From NCBI RefSeq assembly GCF_002960625.1, contig NZ_POJH01000029.1:1-64000 (forward strand): a DNA stretch of 64,000 nt, in the 5' to 3' direction. Positions 8,833 to 16,802 of this stretch are shown here, one piece after another. The position numbers were made by a program, and so were the translations under genes. The stretch's first letter is position 1, and each line of letters opens with the position of its first letter. Under the pieces are notes generated by a model. It was not told the origin of the DNA. It saw only the letters and a list, made by a program, of their open reading frames with translations, and searched no databases. Source of the DNA: Streptococcus suis. GTDB taxonomy: Bacteria > Bacillota > Bacilli > Lactobacillales > Streptococcaceae.

Positions 8833-9572
8833 TGGCTCAATTAAAAATTAACGTCCATGACTTGCACAAGTATTATGGAAAAAACGAAGTATTGAAAGGT
8901 ATCACTGCTAAGTTCTATGAAGGCGATGTGGTTTGTATCATCGGTCCTTCTGGTTCTGGTAAATCTACCTTCCTTCGTACCATGAACTTGCTTGAAACCA
9001 TTACAAGTGGTCAAGTAACTGTTGACGGATATGATTTGACAGATCCTAAGACAGATGTCGATGCCTTTCGAGCAAATGTTGGTATGGTATTCCAGCACTT
9101 CAACCTTTTCCCACATATGACTGTACTGGATAACATCACGTTTGCTCCTATCGAACACAAATTGATGGACAAGGCTGAAGCTGAAAAAGTCGGCATGGAA
9201 TTGTTGGAAAAAGTTGGTTTGGCTGACAAACGCGACGCTATGCCAGATAGCCTTTCAGGTGGTCAGAAGCAACGTGTTGCCATCGCTCGTGCCCTCGCTA
9301 TGAACCCAGACATTATGCTCTTTGACGAACCTACTTCTGCCCTTGACCCAGAAATGGTTGGGGACGTACTCAACGTTATGAAAGACTTGGCAGAGCAAGG
9401 AATGACCATGTTGATCGTTACCCACGAGATGGGCTTCGCACGCAAGGTTGCTAACCGCGTTATCTTTACTGATGGCGGTCAATTCCTTGAAGATGGAACA
9501 CCAGAGCAAATCTTTGACAACCCACAACACCCACGTTTGAAAGACTTCTTAGATAAGGTCTTGAATGTGTAA
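8832..9572 (+). CDS. glnQ: Glutamine ABC transporter ATP-binding protein
   Basis: A 246-residue polar amino-acid ABC ATPase that powers GlnP. Visible motifs: Walker [10 protein letters not shown] (~38-46), Q-loop in [14 protein letters not shown], signature LSGGQKQR (~141-148), Walker [15 protein letters not shown] and the switch histidine in IVTHEM. The start overlaps the glnP stop by one base, with GGAGG inside the end of glnP. A strong terminator follows at once, so the operon is two genes. Confidence -1.
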   Translation: MAQLKINVHDLHKYYGKNEVLKGITAKFYEGDVVCIIGPSGSGKSTFLRTMNLLETITSGQVTVDGYDLTDPKTDVDAFRANVGMVFQHFNLFPHMTVLDNITFAPIEHKLMDKAEAEKVGMELLEKVGLADKRDAMPDSLSGGQKQRVAIARALAMNPDIMLFDEPTSALDPEMVGDVLNVMKDLAEQGMTMLIVTHEMGFARKVANRVIFTDGGQFLEDGTPEQIFDNPQHPRLKDFLDKVLNV

Positions 9573-9580
9573 GCTAAACG

Positions 9581-9613
9581 AAAAGCCTTTGACTAGCAGT
9601 CAAGGCTTTTTTT
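9581..9613 (+). terminator. Terminator of glnPQ
   Basis: AAAAGCCTTTGACT / AGTCAAGGCTTTT stem-loop followed by a T-run, 9 bases after the glnQ stop. Confidence -1.
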
Positions 9614-9628
9614 GCATCTCACAATGAT

Positions 9629-10120
9629 TTATAAATTCTTTTTATAGGACCAACCTTTCTTTTTCTTTTCAACAGCTTCAAAGCCACATTTCTCAAATAG
9701 TTTACGGGAGCCCGTATTCCAATCATAAATTTCTTCGACAAGTATTTCCACAAAGCCCAGCTCCCTTGCTCGATTAATCATTCGCTGCAATACCTTGGTT
9801 CCTATTCCCTTTTTCCAATACCGCTTATCTCCAATGGCAATGGCAAAATCATCTGCAAACAGCGTCACATCACCAATTGGGATAAACTGATCGTCTTCAA
9901 AAATTTCAATAAAGTAACATTCTCCATTCGTTGACAAGTATTCATACATACGATTGAGCAAGTCCTGACTATAACGTTCTTGATCACCATCAATGAGCCA
10001 GACCAATTCTAGATCTTGGTGCCATATCAAAGCAAAATCATGAATTCCATCATATCTACGAAGCCGAATTTGATTGTCAATTTCTAATACTGCCGCCTGC
10101 TCTACTCCTTCGATCGCCAT
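9629..10120 (-). CDS. GNAT-family N-acetyltransferase
   Basis: A 163-residue single-domain GNAT protein. The acetyl-CoA-binding motif A is seen around residues 95-115 (IAIGDKRYWKKGIGTKVLQR, with the R/Q-x-x-G-x-G/A pattern as YWKKGIGT), and motif B at GFVEILVEEIYDWNTGSRKLFEKCGF, typical of amino-acid or aminoglycoside/protein N-terminal acetyltransferases. The ribosome site AAGGAG is 7 bases from the ATG. The substrate cannot be told from the sequence. The gene converges on the glnPQ terminator. Confidence -1.
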   Translation of the reverse strand: MAIEGVEQAAVLEIDNQIRLRRYDGIHDFALIWHQDLELVWLIDGDQERYSQDLLNRMYEYLSTNGECYFIEIFEDDQFIPIGDVTLFADDFAIAIGDKRYWKKGIGTKVLQRMINRARELGFVEILVEEIYDWNTGSRKLFEKCGFEAVEKKKKGWSYKKNL

Positions 10121-10216
10121 GAATATCTCCTTACTAGTTCATCTCGGTAGGTCAATTTTATCACAAATCTGAATAGATGAGAATAGCCATTCCTATTCAT
10201 CTAGTAAGGCAAACAT

Positions 10217-10243
10217 CAAAAAAACCTCATTTCTGAGGTTTTC
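10217..10243 (-). terminator. Terminator of the lactate permease gene
   Basis: On the minus strand AAAACCTCAG-AA-ATGAGGTTTT hairpin followed by a T-run lies a few bases after the permease stop codon. Confidence -1.
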
Positions 10244-10247
10244 TTAA

Positions 10248-11819
10248 TTATAAAAATAGTCCAATTAGGGCAACGATAATTCCGTAGATAAACATAGGCA
10301 CGGCTGTTTTCTGCATGATAAATCCTTCTTGACGACGCACTCCGGAAACGGATGAGGCCGCAATGATATTGTTGACACAGGTCATATTCCCCATTGCTCC
10401 TCCGACAGACTGCATGGCCAAGATACTGGTCATGTTCAGACCTGTTTGCGTGGCGATGGATTGTTGGACACCACCAAAAATGAGATTGGAAATTGTCGCA
10501 GAACCTGAGAAGAAGGCTCCAATGGCACCTAGATAGGAAGCGAAGAGACCCCAATAAGGACCAGTTGCTGCTGCCAAGGACATCCCGATAATGGATACCA
10601 TAGACTGATCACCATTAAGTAGCATGAATTTTACCATGGTCACACCACCTAGAAGGGCAAAGAAGGGTTCCGACACTTGTTTGGCGGTTTGCCCAATCAT
10701 CTTCCATACTTGACCTTTCATACTCGGATAGAGGCTCGATAGGGTCAACACAATGAGGAAGAAAGGAATGAATGCTGGTGCGTAAAGCAATTCATAAGAT
10801 TCTGTCGAGCTAGTACCAAATACATTGGCTAACGTGAATTTCAGAGCCTTTGTAATTTCTAGCTTAGCAAAGCCAATATCTGTACTTAAAAGCAGGGCAT
10901 CCGTTCTCATCAGGCCTTTAATCCCTAGCTGAGGAACACGGGTTATCACCAGTATCAAAACCAAGCAAATCAAGGGAAGAGTAGCCATAAAGAGTTCTTT
11001 TGCTGTAACTTGTTCCACAAAATTTTTCTTGTTTTCGACCGAATTCAAGCCAATCTGTTTTTTGGCTAACCAGATTGAAATAAGAAAACCGATTGCTCCT
11101 CCCAAAAGAGATGGGAATTCATAGTTGATAGTGGCCAAAAGGGTCATGGGCAAGGCGCAAGCAAAGACTGTCAAATAAATATAGAGCAGATTGGCCTTGA
11201 TTTGTGACCAAGAAAAGACATAACGAAGGGCAATCAAGGGAATGAGCAAGCCTGCGGTTAAATGAATTAGAGCTGCCTTTAAGCCCAGCTCTCCAATCTG
11301 CTGACTGGTCAAACCTAAAGAACCAAATCCAAACCAAGTCGGCGTACCGACAGCACCAAAAGATACAGGAATCGAATTAAAAATCAATACTGCTAGCACA
11401 ACCTTGATGGGTTCAAATCCCAAAGCAATCAAGATGGGGGCTGCAATTGCTGCGGGAGTTCCAAAACCAGATGCCCCTTCAATCATGAAGGCGAAGGCAT
11501 AACCGATAATCATCATCTGAGCAACAGGATTGGGTGTCAAACTAGACATCCATCTGTTGATGATAGCTTGGTTTCCTGTTTTTCGTTGAAAGTTATTAAA
11601 TAGCACCGCTCCCATAATCACTGTTATCGGCGTTAGGGTAGCCCAAAAACCTGTGACCAAGCCTGAATTTAACAAGGCAAAATCCGTCTTAAAATACACC
11701 AACAAAATCAAATAAACCAAGCCTGCAATCGCTGGTAAGGCATAACTGGCTGCCAAACGCATCTTGATCATCAAAAATATCAAGAGAATAATTGGAAAAA
11801 CACTTAATAAAATATCCAT
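10248..11819 (-). CDS. lctP: L-lactate permease family protein
   Basis: A 523-residue polytopic membrane protein with about 12-14 hydrophobic segments across its length. It belongs to the LctP lactate permease family: the conserved segment FMIEGASGFGTPAAIAAP (about residues 112-130) and the C-terminal FSGSATISNLIFGG are characteristic. The family imports or exports L-lactate or glycolate with protons. It is monocistronic with its own terminator, and a minus-strand TATAAT lies at 11881-11886. In a lactic acid bacterium it may work in lactate export or in using lactate under aerobic conditions. The direction cannot be read from the sequence. Confidence -1.
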   Translation of the reverse strand: MDILLSVFPIILLIFLMIKMRLAASYALPAIAGLVYLILLVYFKTDFALLNSGLVTGFWATLTPITVIMGAVLFNNFQRKTGNQAIINRWMSSLTPNPVAQMMIIGYAFAFMIEGASGFGTPAAIAAPILIALGFEPIKVVLAVLIFNSIPVSFGAVGTPTWFGFGSLGLTSQQIGELGLKAALIHLTAGLLIPLIALRYVFSWSQIKANLLYIYLTVFACALPMTLLATINYEFPSLLGGAIGFLISIWLAKKQIGLNSVENKKNFVEQVTAKELFMATLPLICLVLILVITRVPQLGIKGLMRTDALLLSTDIGFAKLEITKALKFTLANVFGTSSTESYELLYAPAFIPFFLIVLTLSSLYPSMKGQVWKMIGQTAKQVSEPFFALLGGVTMVKFMLLNGDQSMVSIIGMSLAAATGPYWGLFASYLGAIGAFFSGSATISNLIFGGVQQSIATQTGLNMTSILAMQSVGGAMGNMTCVNNIIAASSVSGVRRQEGFIMQKTAVPMFIYGIIVALIGLFL

Positions 11820-11988
11820 AACATTTTCATTTCCTTATTTTTTAGCTATTGCTTTAGAGTCCTGTCTAAACACAGCTTCTCTTATTATAACCTAAGCCTA
11901 GCCAAAAATACGATTGTGTGCTCTCCTGATGAAAGAAAATTCATTTTTTCTTCATTCTTCGACAAGATTTCCGTACAAAAACAGTATA

Positions 11989-12017
11989 TTGACAAGTTTT
12001 TATCGATATGCTATACT
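11989..12017 (+). promoter_or_regulatory. Strong promoter of the ABC-F leader
   Basis: Consensus TTGACA (11989-11994), 17-base spacer, and extended -10 TGCTATACT (12009-12017). Transcription would start about 12025, giving a leader of about 180 bases before the ABC-F gene. Confidence -1.
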
Positions 12018-12048
12018 AAAACAAATGTAGCAAGCGAGGTAGGGAGAA

Positions 12049-12066
12049 ATGGACAATAAGAAGTAA
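12049..12066 (+). CDS. Leader peptide MDNKK of the ABC-F attenuator
   Basis: A five-codon ORF (Met-Asp-Asn-Lys-Lys-stop) with GAGGT 8 bases upstream, 25 bases after the predicted transcript start. Its position relative to the antiterminator and terminator indicates a regulatory peptide whose translation senses ribosome inhibition. Being so short, it is supported by context rather than by its own sequence. Confidence -1.
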   Translation: MDNKK

Positions 12067-12160
12067 ACTCAAACTAAGTTCTATGCTTATTTAGTAGTTT
12101 TCTTGCGTCCATTTTTCTGTTTCTCTGTTCCATGAATAGGGTCTTTTTGAGCAGATTTCG

Positions 12161-12189
12161 ACACACTACTAAATAGGTAGTGTGTTTTT
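12161..12189 (+). terminator. Regulated terminator in the ABC-F leader
   Basis: ACACACTAC / GTAGTGTGT, a perfect 9-bp stem with a 7-base loop, followed by TTTTTA, ends just before the AAAGGAGG ribosome site of the ABC-F gene. In the off state, transcription would stop here. Confidence -1.
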
Positions 12190-12207
12190 ACTTGTAAAGG
12201 AGGCCTT

Positions 12208-13740
12208 ATGCTACTAAGCACTCAACATTTATCTCTCGACCATCAAAAAGATTTAAGAACCTTGGTTCAGGACCTAAACCTCATTGTCAACCCTGGCGAT
12301 AAAATAGCCATCATCGGGGAAGAAGGAAATGGCAAATCCAGTCTACTACTAACCTTAATGGATGCAGCTCTTGTCACAGACTACCTACTCCTATCAGGCA
12401 ATATTCACCGATATTTTCACTCGCCAGTCTACATTCCTCAAAGTCTTCCACTGGAAATAGCAGAGCTAACCTTGAACGACTACTTCTTCGCTGACTTGGA
12501 CAGCGACATTGACTACGGCCTACTCTACCTCTATGCTGACCAGCTCCAGTTTGACAGCGTACGGTTTTCCAGCCAGCAATTGATTGGAAGCCTGTCAGGT
12601 GGAGAAAAATTAAAAATTCAGTTGATCAAATTACTGTCTATTCCATCTGACATCATCTTTCTAGATGAACCATCAAATGATTTAGATTTGGATACCTTAC
12701 TTTGGCTTGAAAACTATATCATCACGAGCCCTAACACCATTCTATTTGTTTCTCACGATGAAGACTTCCTCAGCAAAACAGCCACAAAAATCATTCACCT
12801 AGAATCGGTTAAAAAGAAAACACTTGCTCAGACCAAGGTTGAAGAACTAGATTACCAGGATTACGCATTGAGACGCCAACAAGCCTATCAGAAACAAGTT
12901 CAACAAGCTCGGAATGACCAAAAAGAATTTGACAAAGCCATGAATAAGCACCTACGACAAAAATCACAGGTTCGTCATACCTTGCTCAACACCCATGATG
13001 CCACACTAGGACGGCTCATAGCCAAGAAAATGAAGAATGTCTTATCACGCGAAAAACGCTATGAAAGAATGAGGGCAAACCTCACACAAGTTCCTTTTCA
13101 TGAAGATACCATTTCCCTCTTCTTCTCAGACATTTCACCACTACCAGCTAGAAAGCAAGTACTTCACTTAGAAAACTTCCAATTAAAGGTTGACGAACGA
13201 CTACTCGTTCAAAACATCCATTTCAACATAAATGGGCAAGATAAGATTGGCGTCATTGGCCCGAATGGAATTGGTAAATCCAGTTTTCTAAAGCTAATCT
13301 ATCAAGAACTCAGGCAACGAGCAGATATAAACTTGGGATACATGCCCCAGCGCTATTCAGAAGTGCTTGATGAGTCTAAAACTCCACTAGATTTTTTATT
13401 GGAAAATAGCAATCGTGAGCAGGAACAACTTATCTTAACACATCTAGCCAGTCTGCAGTTTACACGACAAGAAGTTCATCACAAGATTTGCCAACTTTCA
13501 GGGGGACAAAAAGCCAAGTTACTCTTGTTAAAAATGGTACTTGTTCAAGCCAATTTTCTCTTATTAGATGAACCCAGTCGAAACTTCTCTCCTACTTCTC
13601 AGCCTTATATACGTCAGTTATTTGCCGACTATCCAGGTGGCTTGGTATGCGTATCACACGACAGACGCTTTTTGAAAGAAGTTTGTCAAAGAATCTACCG
13701 ACTAACTGATAGTGGACTGGAAGAACTAGAACAAATATAA
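12208..13740 (+). CDS. ABC-F family protein, probable ribosome-protection (antibiotic resistance) type
   Basis: A 510-residue soluble protein with two ABC ATPase domains and no membrane part. Domain 1: Walker A GEEGNGKSS (~37), signature LSGGEKLK, Walker B IIFLDEPSNDLDLD. Domain 2: Walker A GPNGIGKSS (~350), signature LSGGQKAK, Walker B LLLDEPSRNFSPTSQP. The charged inter-domain linker (~205-300) is the arm that reaches into the ribosome. ABC-F proteins displace stalled peptidyl-transferase inhibitors or free stalled ribosomes. The leader-peptide attenuator argues for a drug-inducible resistance factor rather than a housekeeping EttA-type protein. The DEPSRN form of the second Walker B is typical of such firmicute ABC-F proteins in my memory. 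The drug class is not predictable. Confidence -1.
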   Translation: MLLSTQHLSLDHQKDLRTLVQDLNLIVNPGDKIAIIGEEGNGKSSLLLTLMDAALVTDYLLLSGNIHRYFHSPVYIPQSLPLEIAELTLNDYFFADLDSDIDYGLLYLYADQLQFDSVRFSSQQLIGSLSGGEKLKIQLIKLLSIPSDIIFLDEPSNDLDLDTLLWLENYIITSPNTILFVSHDEDFLSKTATKIIHLESVKKKTLAQTKVEELDYQDYALRRQQAYQKQVQQARNDQKEFDKAMNKHLRQKSQVRHTLLNTHDATLGRLIAKKMKNVLSREKRYERMRANLTQVPFHEDTISLFFSDISPLPARKQVLHLENFQLKVDERLLVQNIHFNINGQDKIGVIGPNGIGKSSFLKLIYQELRQRADINLGYMPQRYSEVLDESKTPLDFLLENSNREQEQLILTHLASLQFTRQEVHHKICQLSGGQKAKLLLLKMVLVQANFLLLDEPSRNFSPTSQPYIRQLFADYPGGLVCVSHDRRFLKEVCQRIYRLTDSGLEELEQI

Positions 13741-13775
13741 AAAAGGAAAATGGTTCACACGCCATATTTCCTTTT
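13741..13775 (+). terminator. Terminator of the ABC-F gene
   Basis: AAAAGGAAAATGG / CCATATTTCCTTTT stem-loop, beginning at the stop codon and followed by ATTATTTATT. It is AT-rich and may also work for the convergent gene. Confidence -1.
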
Positions 13776-13820
13776 ATTATTTATTCATAAAGAATGAAGT
13801 CAAGCAAATTAACACATAGC

Positions 13821-15101
13821 TTATAATTTATCAAGAGCAAGTTGCAGATCTTCAATCAAATCATCGACGTTTTCAAGTCCGATAGAAAGACGGATTTGAT
13901 TTGGTGTCACACCTGCTGCAATTTGGTCTGCTGGTGCTAATTGAGCATGGGTGGTTGTAGCTGGATGAACTACCAATGATTTAGCATCAGCAACGTTTGC
14001 TAAATTAGAAAATATTTCCAAACTATCAATAACCTTACGAGCTTCTTCTGCTCCGCCTTTTACTTGGAAAGAGAAGATAGAGCCTACACCTTTTGGCAGG
14101 TATTTATCCGCCAAAGCCTTATAAGGGCTATCTGGAAGCGATGGATAATTGACCGACTCAACATTAGGGTGATTCAACAAAAAATCAACAATCTTTTCAG
14201 CATTTGATACATGACGCTCTACACGGAGAGACAAGGTCTCCAATCCTTGTAAAAGTAAGAAGGCATTAAATGGAGCAAGGGCTGCACCTGTATCACGAAG
14301 TAATTGTACACGAACTGCTACAATAAATGCTGCTTCACCAATATCACGAGTGTAACTAATGTTGTGATAGCTTGGATCTTCTTCAACAAATTGAGGAAAC
14401 TTACCAGATGCCGCCCAGTCAAACTTGCCGCTATCGACAATCACACCACCAATGGTCGTACCATGTCCACCAATAAACTTGGTTGCAGAATGTACCGCAA
14501 TATCTACACCATGTGAAAATACATTGATTAAATAAGGAGTAGCAAAGGTATTATCTGAAACGAGTGGGATATTGTGACGGTGGGCAATACCTGCCAGTTT
14601 TTCAAGGTCAGGAATGTTGATAACAGGATTCCCAAGGGTTTCAATAAATACAAGCTTTGTATTGTCTTGAATGGCAGCTTCTACTGCTTCAAAATCATCA
14701 ATATCGACAAAACTTGTTGTTATTCCATAACGTGGAAGAGTTTCTTTGAATAGGTTAAAAGTTCCACCATAGAGTGTCGTTGCCGCCACAATATGATCTC
14801 CAGCATGTGCCAGCGCTAGAATAGTATAGGTGATAGCTGCCATACCAGAAGCTGTTGCGAGCGCCCCAATGCCACCTTCTAAGGCAGCAATACGATTCTC
14901 AAAAGTAGCAACCGTTGGATTGGTAATACGAGTATAGATATTTCCTAGTTTACGTAAAGCAAATAAGTCCTCTGCTTCTTGTGCATCATCAAAAACATAA
15001 GAAGTAGTTTGGTAAATTGGTACAGCACGTGATTTTGAAGCGGGATCAACCTCTTGTCCTGCATGAAGTTGAAGGGTTTCAAATGAAAATTCTCTAGTCA
15101 T
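13821..15101 (-). CDS. O-acetylhomoserine aminocarboxypropyltransferase/cysteine synthase
   Basis: A 426-residue PLP enzyme of the Cys/Met metabolism class. It joins O-acetylhomoserine with sulfide (or methanethiol) to make homocysteine or methionine. Family features: TLQLHAGQEVDPASKSRAVPIYQTTSYVF at the start (here abbreviated by its AVPIYQTTSY motif), YTRITNPT, and the PLP-lysine motif SATKFIGGHGT (~residue 208). A length of ~425 with the long insertion of the Met25 branch separates it from shorter MetB/MetC proteins. AAGGAG lies upstream of the ATG. It appears to be a single gene, and no T-box or SAM riboswitch is visible upstream. Confidence -1.
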   Translation of the reverse strand: MTREFSFETLQLHAGQEVDPASKSRAVPIYQTTSYVFDDAQEAEDLFALRKLGNIYTRITNPTVATFENRIAALEGGIGALATASGMAAITYTILALAHAGDHIVAATTLYGGTFNLFKETLPRYGITTSFVDIDDFEAVEAAIQDNTKLVFIETLGNPVINIPDLEKLAGIAHRHNIPLVSDNTFATPYLINVFSHGVDIAVHSATKFIGGHGTTIGGVIVDSGKFDWAASGKFPQFVEEDPSYHNISYTRDIGEAAFIVAVRVQLLRDTGAALAPFNAFLLLQGLETLSLRVERHVSNAEKIVDFLLNHPNVESVNYPSLPDSPYKALADKYLPKGVGSIFSFQVKGGAEEARKVIDSLEIFSNLANVADAKSLVVHPATTTHAQLAPADQIAAGVTPNQIRLSIGLENVDDLIEDLQLALDKL

Positions 15102-15293
15102 AGTGATAGCTCCTTTGGACTTTTCTGTATTCTACCCTATTTTTTCCATCTTGGCTAATACTTTTTCTATGCAAAAAGGTATAGTTATTAGCTATATCTG
15201 TTACCACTTATGAATAACTTTCGTCTGATAAACAGGAAATAACACTCTATATTACCACCAACTGCTTTAAGATGATACCAACCGCTATAAAAC

Positions 15294-15782
15294 TTACATT
15301 CGCTCACGCAATTTCTCAACAAAGAGGTAGGCCGCAGGGCAGATAAGAGTATTTTTTATTGTTAGATTGTTAATTTGGTAAATCTTCTTCCTATCCGTAT
15401 GCGGAAATTCTCGGCAGGCTTTAGGACGAGCATCATAGATGCTACAGAGATTATCACCTCCAAGGAAGGGACAGGGCATGGATTGAAAAACCTTATCGCC
15501 ATCCTCATCCACGCGCAAATACATATCCTCAAAAACAGGTAATTTCATGCGCAAATGCTTGGCAATTCGAGTAATGTCAGCTTCTGTAAAAAGCGGGCCC
15601 AAGGTCTTGCAGCAATTGGCACACTCTGTGCAGTCAATTTCCGAAAAAACTTCCGCATGGATATCTTGAACAATTCTGTCCAGATTTTTGGGTGCTTTCT
15701 TCTTGAGGTTGGCTAGAAATTTTCGATGTTCTCCCTGTTTCTGCTGGGCCAGCTGCTTGTATTTTTCGATATCTACAGTCAT
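15294..15782 (-). CDS. YkgJ-type cysteine-cluster protein
   Basis: A 162-residue soluble protein with the CxxCxxCC metal or Fe-S cluster pattern (CTECANCCKTLG, ~50-61), followed by CPFLGGDNLCSIYDARPKACREFP, i.e. the zinc/iron-chelating cysteine cluster family (PF03692-like). AAGGAG lies 5 bases before ATG 15782. An upstream in-frame start would add 11 residues without a ribosome site. The reaction is unknown; related proteins are thought to bind Fe-S or zinc. The gene appears monocistronic. Confidence -1.
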   Translation of the reverse strand: MTVDIEKYKQLAQQKQGEHRKFLANLKKKAPKNLDRIVQDIHAEVFSEIDCTECANCCKTLGPLFTEADITRIAKHLRMKLPVFEDMYLRVDEDGDKVFQSMPCPFLGGDNLCSIYDARPKACREFPHTDRKKIYQINNLTIKNTLICPAAYLFVEKLRERM

Positions 15783-15904
15783 AAACTCTCCTTTTCGACC
15801 TCTATTATACCACAAACAAACTTTTCAGCTCTGCTATTTTTCAAAAATGCTGAGCTAAATTATAGCATCACTTAATAAGGTTAGTGTCAACATCTCAGCG
15901 CAGA

Positions 15905-16130
15905 GGTTGATTGGCAGATTTGTTCGTGTTTTGCACTCCAAATCTGGCCATTACGACTGTTGCGAACAAAGTTCGCTCTATCTCCGACCTCCAAAGGTTC
16001 CCCAAACCTTTGGAGCTATGCGGGGGTGGGAGTGGAACAGTCTGGGAATAGACTGTTTCAGCTCAACAACTGGAAATACGGACTTGTTGACGAACTCTTT
16101 GAGATTAGTAGAGTTCTTTCCCACTCCCAA
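15905..16130. repeat. Multi-hairpin intergenic element with a cloverleaf-like fold
   Basis: A run of perfect inverted repeats: GCGAAC/GTTCGC (15962-15976), an 11-bp stem at 15989-16015, then an outer 9-bp pair TGGGAGTGG (16027-16035) with CCACTCCCA (16121-16129) that encloses three separate 7-bp hairpins (16036-16057, 16063-16090, 16092-16116). Short AT-free arms and TGGGAGTGG ends resemble dispersed intergenic repeats of streptococci, from memory. The right end runs into maf and supplies its last codons. No protein-coding signal is credible in it. This fills most of the 15783-16104 gap. Confidence -1.
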
Positions 16131-16752
16131 AAATCCTGCGGGAAACTTCAGCCACGGGCAGACCGATGATGGTATGAATATCTCCCGAAATGCCTGCCAC
16201 AAAGCGTGGATCCAGCTCTTGAATACCGTAGGCACCTGCCTTATCGAGGGGCTGTTTTTCATGAATATAAGCTTGGATGTGTTCCTCAAGCGCTGGATAA
16301 TAGTCAACAAAATCAATCTGTGCCAGCGTATAAAAAACATCTAATGACTGAGAACTTCGAAGACAAACAGAAGTCACTACATAATGACTCTTGCCAAAAT
16401 AGGAACGAAACATGGCTTCCGCCTCAGCCAAATCCCGAGGTTTGTTGAAAATCTGTCCGTCTGCCACCACAATCGTATCGGCCGAGATATAGAGATAGCC
16501 TTGTTCTAGTTCCATATCCGACTTGGCCTTGGAAATTTCACAGCATGTCTTTGCTGCTCGAGTAAGAAAATCATCGCTAGCAAATTTTTCCATAAAATAC
16601 TCTTCAATCCCCCGTTCATCAACTTCAACGGATTGGATGCGAGGCTCTAGAAACTCCAATAATTGCTTACGTCTAGGCGAATTACTGAGCAAAACATAGG
16701 AAGTAAGGATTGGTCGACTTCCTTCTTTTTGATAGTCAAATACAGTTTGCAT
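16105..16752 (-). CDS. maf: Maf-like nucleoside triphosphate pyrophosphatase
   Basis: A 215-residue house-cleaning nucleotide pyrophosphatase that hydrolyses non-canonical or excess NTPs; linked to septum control. Motifs: LLSNSPRRKQLL (~28-39; S-x-S-P-R-R), E-R after it (VDERGIEEYF), SADTIVVADGQIFNKP (~92-107), and YGIQELDPRFVAGISGD (~185). ATG 16752 has GGAGG close upstream; another ATG at 16767 lacks one. The C-terminal FGSGKELY is encoded by the intergenic repeat next to it, so the original end of the protein may have been replaced. Confidence -1.
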   Translation of the reverse strand: MQTVFDYQKEGSRPILTSYVLLSNSPRRKQLLEFLEPRIQSVEVDERGIEEYFMEKFASDDFLTRAAKTCCEISKAKSDMELEQGYLYISADTIVVADGQIFNKPRDLAEAEAMFRSYFGKSHYVVTSVCLRSSQSLDVFYTLAQIDFVDYYPALEEHIQAYIHEKQPLDKAGAYGIQELDPRFVAGISGDIHTIIGLPVAEVSRRIFGSGKELY

Positions 16753-16765
16753 ATTTCCTCCAGTC

Positions 16766-16792
16766 AAAAACAGAGCCCTAAGACCCTGTTTC
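16766..16792 (-). terminator. Terminator of the LPXTG 5'-nucleotidase gene
   Basis: Minus-strand AAACAGGGTC-TTAG-GGCTCTGTTT hairpin (10 pairs with two G-T) followed by TTG, between the nucleotidase and maf genes. Confidence -1.
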
Positions 16793-16802
16793 TGTCATTT
16801 GA

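Larger units (their letters stand above)
12025..12190 (+). promoter_or_regulatory. Ribosome-mediated attenuator leader of the ABC-F gene
   Basis: The leader has all parts of an attenuator: a leader peptide at 12049-12066; a terminator at 12161-12189 (9-bp stem, T-run); and an antiterminator segment 12088-12098 exactly complementary over 11 bases to 12165-12175, which overlaps the terminator's left arm. The antiterminator can alternatively be covered by 12071-12076 (AAACTA with TAGTTT 12095-12100), and the leader peptide start can pair with 12107-12114. A ribosome stalled on the peptide would cover 12071-12076 and free the antiterminator. This logic is known for antibiotic-induced ABC-F and erm genes. 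The inducer here is not known. Confidence -1.

Noticed and set aside
15907-16344. 145-residue plus-strand frame before maf
   Set aside because: It runs through the multi-hairpin repeat and then antisense to maf. No ribosome site or recognisable domain.
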